The notes under the pieces: generated by a model | Database searches by the model: none | Told to the model about the DNA's origin: nothing | The model's input: only the letters and a program-made list of their open reading frames with translations | Origin: Deltaproteobacteria bacterium | GTDB taxonomy: Bacteria; Desulfobacterota; Desulfobacteria; Desulfobacterales; B30-G6 | Direction: 5' to 3' | Length of the DNA stretch: 8,141 nucleotides | Assembly (NCBI GenBank): GCA_003647375.1 | Contig: QMMS01000208.1 | Span: 1-8,141, forward strand | Position numbers and translations under genes: made by a program | Shown: piece after piece, positions 5,940-8,141 of the stretch | Layout: every line of letters begins with the position of its first letter | Position numbering within the stretch: the first letter of the stretch is position 1

Positions 5940-6673
5940 TAATTCACCTTCATCAAAAACAACCCCTTCGCCGGTGCCGTGGCACCGGCCTGGTTCCTGT
6001 CCCTGGAAAGGAAAATCCGGTTCACATCTTCCCCCGGGATGCGCCCCTTCCCGACATCGACCAAGGTGCCGACGATATTGCGAACCATATATCGCAGGAA
6101 ACCGTCTGCTTCGATATCGAATAGAATTTGATCGCCCTTTGTCTCCCGTATCCCGGCACGAATGACATGTCGAACCGTGCTGGTTCTGGGGCTTCCGGTC
6201 CCTTCGAATGCCTTGAAATCATGTTCGCCCACCAAATATGATACGGCCTTCTGCATGGCTTCGATGTTCAGCTGCCGCCTGATGTGCCAGACATAATGTC
6301 TTTCCATGATGGAAGGCATGTCCCTGTTCAATATCCGGTATTGATAAATCTTGCTCCGGGCATTGTATCTGGCATGAAATGCCGGATCGACCGATTCGCA
6401 CACCCTGATGAGAATATCGTCCGGAAGAAGGCTGTTGAGTCCTTTGAAGTATATGTCCGGGCTGAGACCGGCATCACTGTTGAAACTGGCAGTCTGGCCG
6501 ATAGCATGGACACCGGCATCTGTCCTCCCGGAGCCTGCCAGACTGACGGATTTTCCCGTCATGGTCGCCAGCGCTTTTTCGATCTCTCCCTGAATGGTCC
6601 GATCCGCCTTCTGCCGCTGCCAGCCATGATAAGCAGTGCCGTCATATTCCACAACCAATCTGAAATTTTCCAT
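5936..6673 (-). CDS. truA: tRNA pseudouridine(38-40) synthase TruA (245 aa)
   Basis: TruA isomerises uridines 38-40 in the tRNA anticodon arm. Counting from the ATG at 6673, the protein opens with the typical RLVVEYDGTAYHGWQRQ (5-21), has the catalytic aspartate in GRTDAGVHA (49-57, Asp52), and the conserved FKAFEGTGSP (153-162), DGFLRYMVRNIVGTL (190-204) and AGATAPAKGLFL (229-240). Length is normal. The start at 6673 is favoured over the in-frame TTG at 6688 because AAGGA (6685-6681 on the minus strand) lies 7 nt before the ATG. That Shine-Dalgarno overlaps the stop codon of the upstream permease gene (6687-6685), so translation is probably coupled. It appears to be the last gene of the leftward operon that begins near 7797. 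Confidence 0.97.
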   Translation of the reverse strand: MENFRLVVEYDGTAYHGWQRQKADRTIQGEIEKALATMTGKSVSLAGSGRTDAGVHAIGQTASFNSDAGLSPDIYFKGLNSLLPDDILIRVCESVDPAFHARYNARSKIYQYRILNRDMPSIMERHYVWHIRRQLNIEAMQKAVSYLVGEHDFKAFEGTGSPRTSTVRHVIRAGIRETKGDQILFDIEADGFLRYMVRNIVGTLVDVGKGRIPGEDVNRIFLSRDRNQAGATAPAKGLFLMKVNY

Positions 6674-6684
6674 CCTGCTTTCCT

Positions 6685-7602
6685 TCAAAGCATCAGTCCC
6701 ACAGAAAGAGAAAAAAACGAGAAAATCGTCGAGAGAACTATGGCTGATGATGCCAGTTCCGTATCACTGTTGAGTTGGGATGAGAGAACATAAATGGATG
6801 CAGACGTCGGCAGTGTAAAAAAGATCATCGCCACGTTGAACGACAGCCCGGTAACCTGAAATTCCTTCAATATAAAAAATCCCACCAGGGGCAGCAGCAG
6901 CAATTTAATGATCGATGCAACGATTGAAATGCCTATGTTGCCCCGCAATCCCTTCATGCTCAGGGCCCCTCCGATGGAGATGAGAGCCAGGGGGAGGGCT
7001 GCTGCCGACATGAGACGAAAGGTATTGTCGATATAGGCAGGAAAAGAACCTATTATCCTGGAATATGCCAAACCTGCAGCACAGGAAAGAACCAGGGGAT
7101 TCGTGAATATTTCCTTGAAAAAAATCCCCAGGCGATGACCCGAAGAAGTGGTTTTCCCAGAATACCAGATCAGTGTCGACACCGCCAGGATATTGATGAA
7201 TGGGATGGCGAGTCCAATGAGTATGCCGAAGTGCTTGATGCCCTCTTCACCGAAAGCATAAAAAATAATCGCCATGCCGATATATGTATTGAACCGATAA
7301 CAGCCCTGGGAGAAGGAGCCGGCTTTGTAGTCGGATATGTTGAACAACTTTAGCGCCAGAGCGCTGATAATGTAAGTTACGGCAATCGACACAAGGGCGG
7401 CAATGCACATACGCCAATCCACAAAGCCATCTGTCTTTGCACCCCCGATTTTCCAGAAAAGCAGGACCGGGAAAAAAATAAAATAGACCAGCCTGTCAGA
7501 GAGTTTTAAAAACATCTCATTGGTCAATTTCAACCGCTTCAGTAAACTGCCGATAAAAAGAAGTGAAAAAACCGGGAACAGACTGGAAAGTACCAAGTTC
7601 AT
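6685..7602 (-). CDS. AEC (auxin efflux carrier) family permease (305 aa)
   Basis: This is an inner-membrane secondary transporter. About ten hydrophobic segments can be seen near residues 2-21, 34-53, 63-87, 98-118, 123-146, 163-183, 195-215, 226-247, 254-277 and 284-305. Family-like features are the polar break in the fourth segment (GCYRFNTYIG, 100-109) and the motif LPTSASIYVLSSQL (264-277), the AEC C-terminal signature. Members export or import organic acids such as malate or malonate, or other small anions; the substrate cannot be told here. The ATG at 7602 lies 3 nt after the TAA of the predicted selenoprotein gene, with no strong Shine-Dalgarno of its own, suggesting coupling. It is followed directly by truA. 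Confidence 0.93.
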   Translation of the reverse strand: MNLVLSSLFPVFSLLFIGSLLKRLKLTNEMFLKLSDRLVYFIFFPVLLFWKIGGAKTDGFVDWRMCIAALVSIAVTYIISALALKLFNISDYKAGSFSQGCYRFNTYIGMAIIFYAFGEEGIKHFGILIGLAIPFINILAVSTLIWYSGKTTSSGHRLGIFFKEIFTNPLVLSCAAGLAYSRIIGSFPAYIDNTFRLMSAAALPLALISIGGALSMKGLRGNIGISIVASIIKLLLLPLVGFFILKEFQVTGLSFNVAMIFFTLPTSASIYVLSSQLNSDTELASSAIVLSTIFSFFSLSVGLML

Positions 7603-7605
7603 GGC

Positions 7606-7791
7606 TTATAACCTATCACAACATACATCTGCCAACAGTTCATCCAACACATCGTCGCTGTCTCCAAGATACCGTTCAACCGGGTAAAGCTTGCCGCAGG
7701 ACCTGCAGCGCAAGCGAATCTGACGTCATGTTTTAATAATTCTGTATTGATCTTCTACAATCAGATGTACAAAAGGGTTTAAGGAACCCAA
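7606..7791 (-). CDS. Probable small CxxC selenoprotein with UGA-encoded selenocysteine (start uncertain)
   Basis: On the minus strand the frame from TTG 7791 to TAA 7608-7606 contains one TGA (7728-7726). Read as selenocysteine it gives 61 residues: ...IIKT-U22-RQIRLRC29RSC32GKLYPVERYL..., ending CCDRL. The downstream part is protein-like, with CxxC at 29-32, an acidic helix (44-56) and Cys57-Cys58. It ends 3 nt before the permease ATG. A hairpin resembling the fdhF SECIS starts 10 nt after the TGA. The pattern [C/U]RQ-x-R-x-x-C-x-x-C resembles, as I recall it, a small dual-CxxC (seleno)protein family of Desulfobacterota, in which Cys may replace Sec; a redox or metal-binding role is an inference. 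Weak points are that there is no ATG, no clear ribosome-binding site, and no in-frame N-terminal CxxC. The N-terminus may be frameshifted or use another start codon. Confidence 0.68.
7689..7715 (-). promoter_or_regulatory. Bacterial SECIS-like hairpin
   Basis: On the minus strand, GCUUGC (7715-7710) pairs with GCAAGC (7694-7689), and an inner stem GCAGG/CCUGC surrounds the apex. The apex UGCAGGUCCUGC closely matches UGCAGGUCUGC of E. coli fdhF, including the GGU (7703-7701) that SelB recognises and the U just before GC. GGU lies 22 nt after the UGA, within the range of known bacterial SECIS elements. Confidence 0.72.
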
Positions 7792-7802
7792 TTAAAGCCT
7801 GA

Positions 7803-7831
7803 CTTATAGGTCATAATCGGGGTTCTGTCAA
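7803..7831 (-). promoter_or_regulatory. Sigma70-type promoter for the selenoprotein-permease-truA operon
   Basis: On the minus strand, TTGACA (7831-7826), a 17-nt spacer and TATAAG (7808-7803) form a near-consensus promoter. The predicted start near 7797 leaves only a few bases before the TTG at 7791, which bears on the start choice of the first gene. Confidence 0.72.
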
Positions 7832-7896
7832 ATCGAACCACCCCTTGAAAATGCCGCGGTCCCGGAAACAAACAGCCTGCCGCCATTCTTGATCAT

Positions 7897-7926
7897 ATCC
7901 TTTGAAATTATTTCTAAATCCCATAT
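7897..7926 (-). repeat. Dispersed 30-bp repeat, copy 2
   Basis: On the minus strand it is identical over 30 bases to 3352-3381. It lies 65 bp upstream of the -35 element at 7831-7826; in copy 1 the repeat likewise precedes a TTGACA, there by 37 bp, in the same relative orientation. Confidence 0.85.
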
Positions 7927-7955
7927 TCTTAACAAAGGCAACCCCGAAAGTGGAT

Positions 7956-8141
7956 GGGTGATCCCTGTGCGAAAGTGAAACTGTCTGAGGTCCATAGAGC
8001 CCGTTATGCCGAACAGCTCGTAAATATTACCCGATAAACTCATCCGGTATTCAAAATACAAAATTCATCTTAAAGATATGGCCCTGTTCGGCATTACGGT
8101 CTCTTGGGAGCGAGTTTTTCACGTTCGCACAGGGATTATCC
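7956..8141. repeat. Long imperfect inverted repeat running to the window edge
   Basis: 7956-7980 pairs with 8117-8141 at 22 of 25 positions, including 13 perfect (ATCCCTGTGCGAA at 7961-7973 against 8124-8136). 7997-8016 pairs with 8084-8103 at 18 of 20. The loop is about 67 nt. The right arm may continue outside the window. No transposase is visible. A 77-codon minus-strand frame (7828-8061, TTG start) crosses the left arm and repeat copy 2 but has no ribosome-binding site and is not called as a gene. Confidence 0.75.

Noticed and set aside
6674..6688. TTG start five codons upstream for TruA
   Set aside because: The ATG at 6673 has a well-spaced AAGGA and gives the usual TruA N-terminus.
7726..7728. 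Treating the TGA as an ordinary stop and the stretch as non-coding
   Set aside because: A SECIS-like hairpin at the right distance, a protein-like Cys-rich continuation and a stop 3 nt before the next gene together argue for recoding, though this remains unproven.
7828..8061. 77-codon minus-strand ORF with TTG start
   Set aside because: No ribosome-binding site; it spans an inverted-repeat arm and a dispersed repeat, and no family resemblance was seen.

Overview
The window looks like a chromosomal segment from a Desulfobacterota (former Deltaproteobacteria) sulfate-reducer-type genome. The reasons are a PxxKW cysteine-rich small protein, a plant/TP0108-like long phosphofructokinase, a TPR plus periplasmic-binding LpoA-like protein, and a probable small selenoprotein with a bacterial SECIS hairpin. 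This placement rests on protein flavour only; no rRNA or marker phylogeny was possible.

Layout. Positions 1-1969 (+) hold the 3' part of an envelope protein (TPR repeats followed by a type-1 periplasmic-binding domain), which runs in from outside the window. It is convergent with a 6-phosphofructokinase gene (1970-3292, -), and the two stop codons abut. A divergent intergenic region (3293-3537) carries a sigma70-like promoter and an unusually complete Shine-Dalgarno for a 91-residue cysteine-rich PxxKW protein (3538-3813, +), which ends in a strong intrinsic terminator. A 146-bp palindromic MITE-like element (3868-4013) abuts that terminator. Next come a promoter and a PLP-dependent class I/II aminotransferase (4226-5533, +).

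Positions 5534-5935 are non-coding and full of repeats. The most ordered is a 72-bp-period array made of ~18-bp mini-palindromes. Reading leftward from about 7800 is a probable operon driven by a consensus promoter (7803-7831). Its order is a small UGA-containing selenoprotein gene (7606-7791), an AEC-family permease (6685-7602), and truA tRNA pseudouridine synthase (5936-6673). The spacings are 3 nt between the first pair, while the truA Shine-Dalgarno overlaps the permease stop, so translational coupling is likely. Positions 7832-8141 hold no convincing gene but contain a copy of a dispersed repeat and a long imperfect inverted repeat that reaches the window edge.

The main discovery candidate is the selenoprotein. 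An in-frame TGA is followed 10 nt later by a hairpin whose apex closely resembles the E. coli fdhF SECIS. Downstream the frame stays open as a CxxC-containing peptide ending just before the permease start. An ordinary gene caller would leave this stretch blank. Secondary points of interest are the hairpin array, the palindromic element, and a 30-bp perfect repeat shared by the pfk/PxxKW intergenic region and the selenoprotein promoter region.
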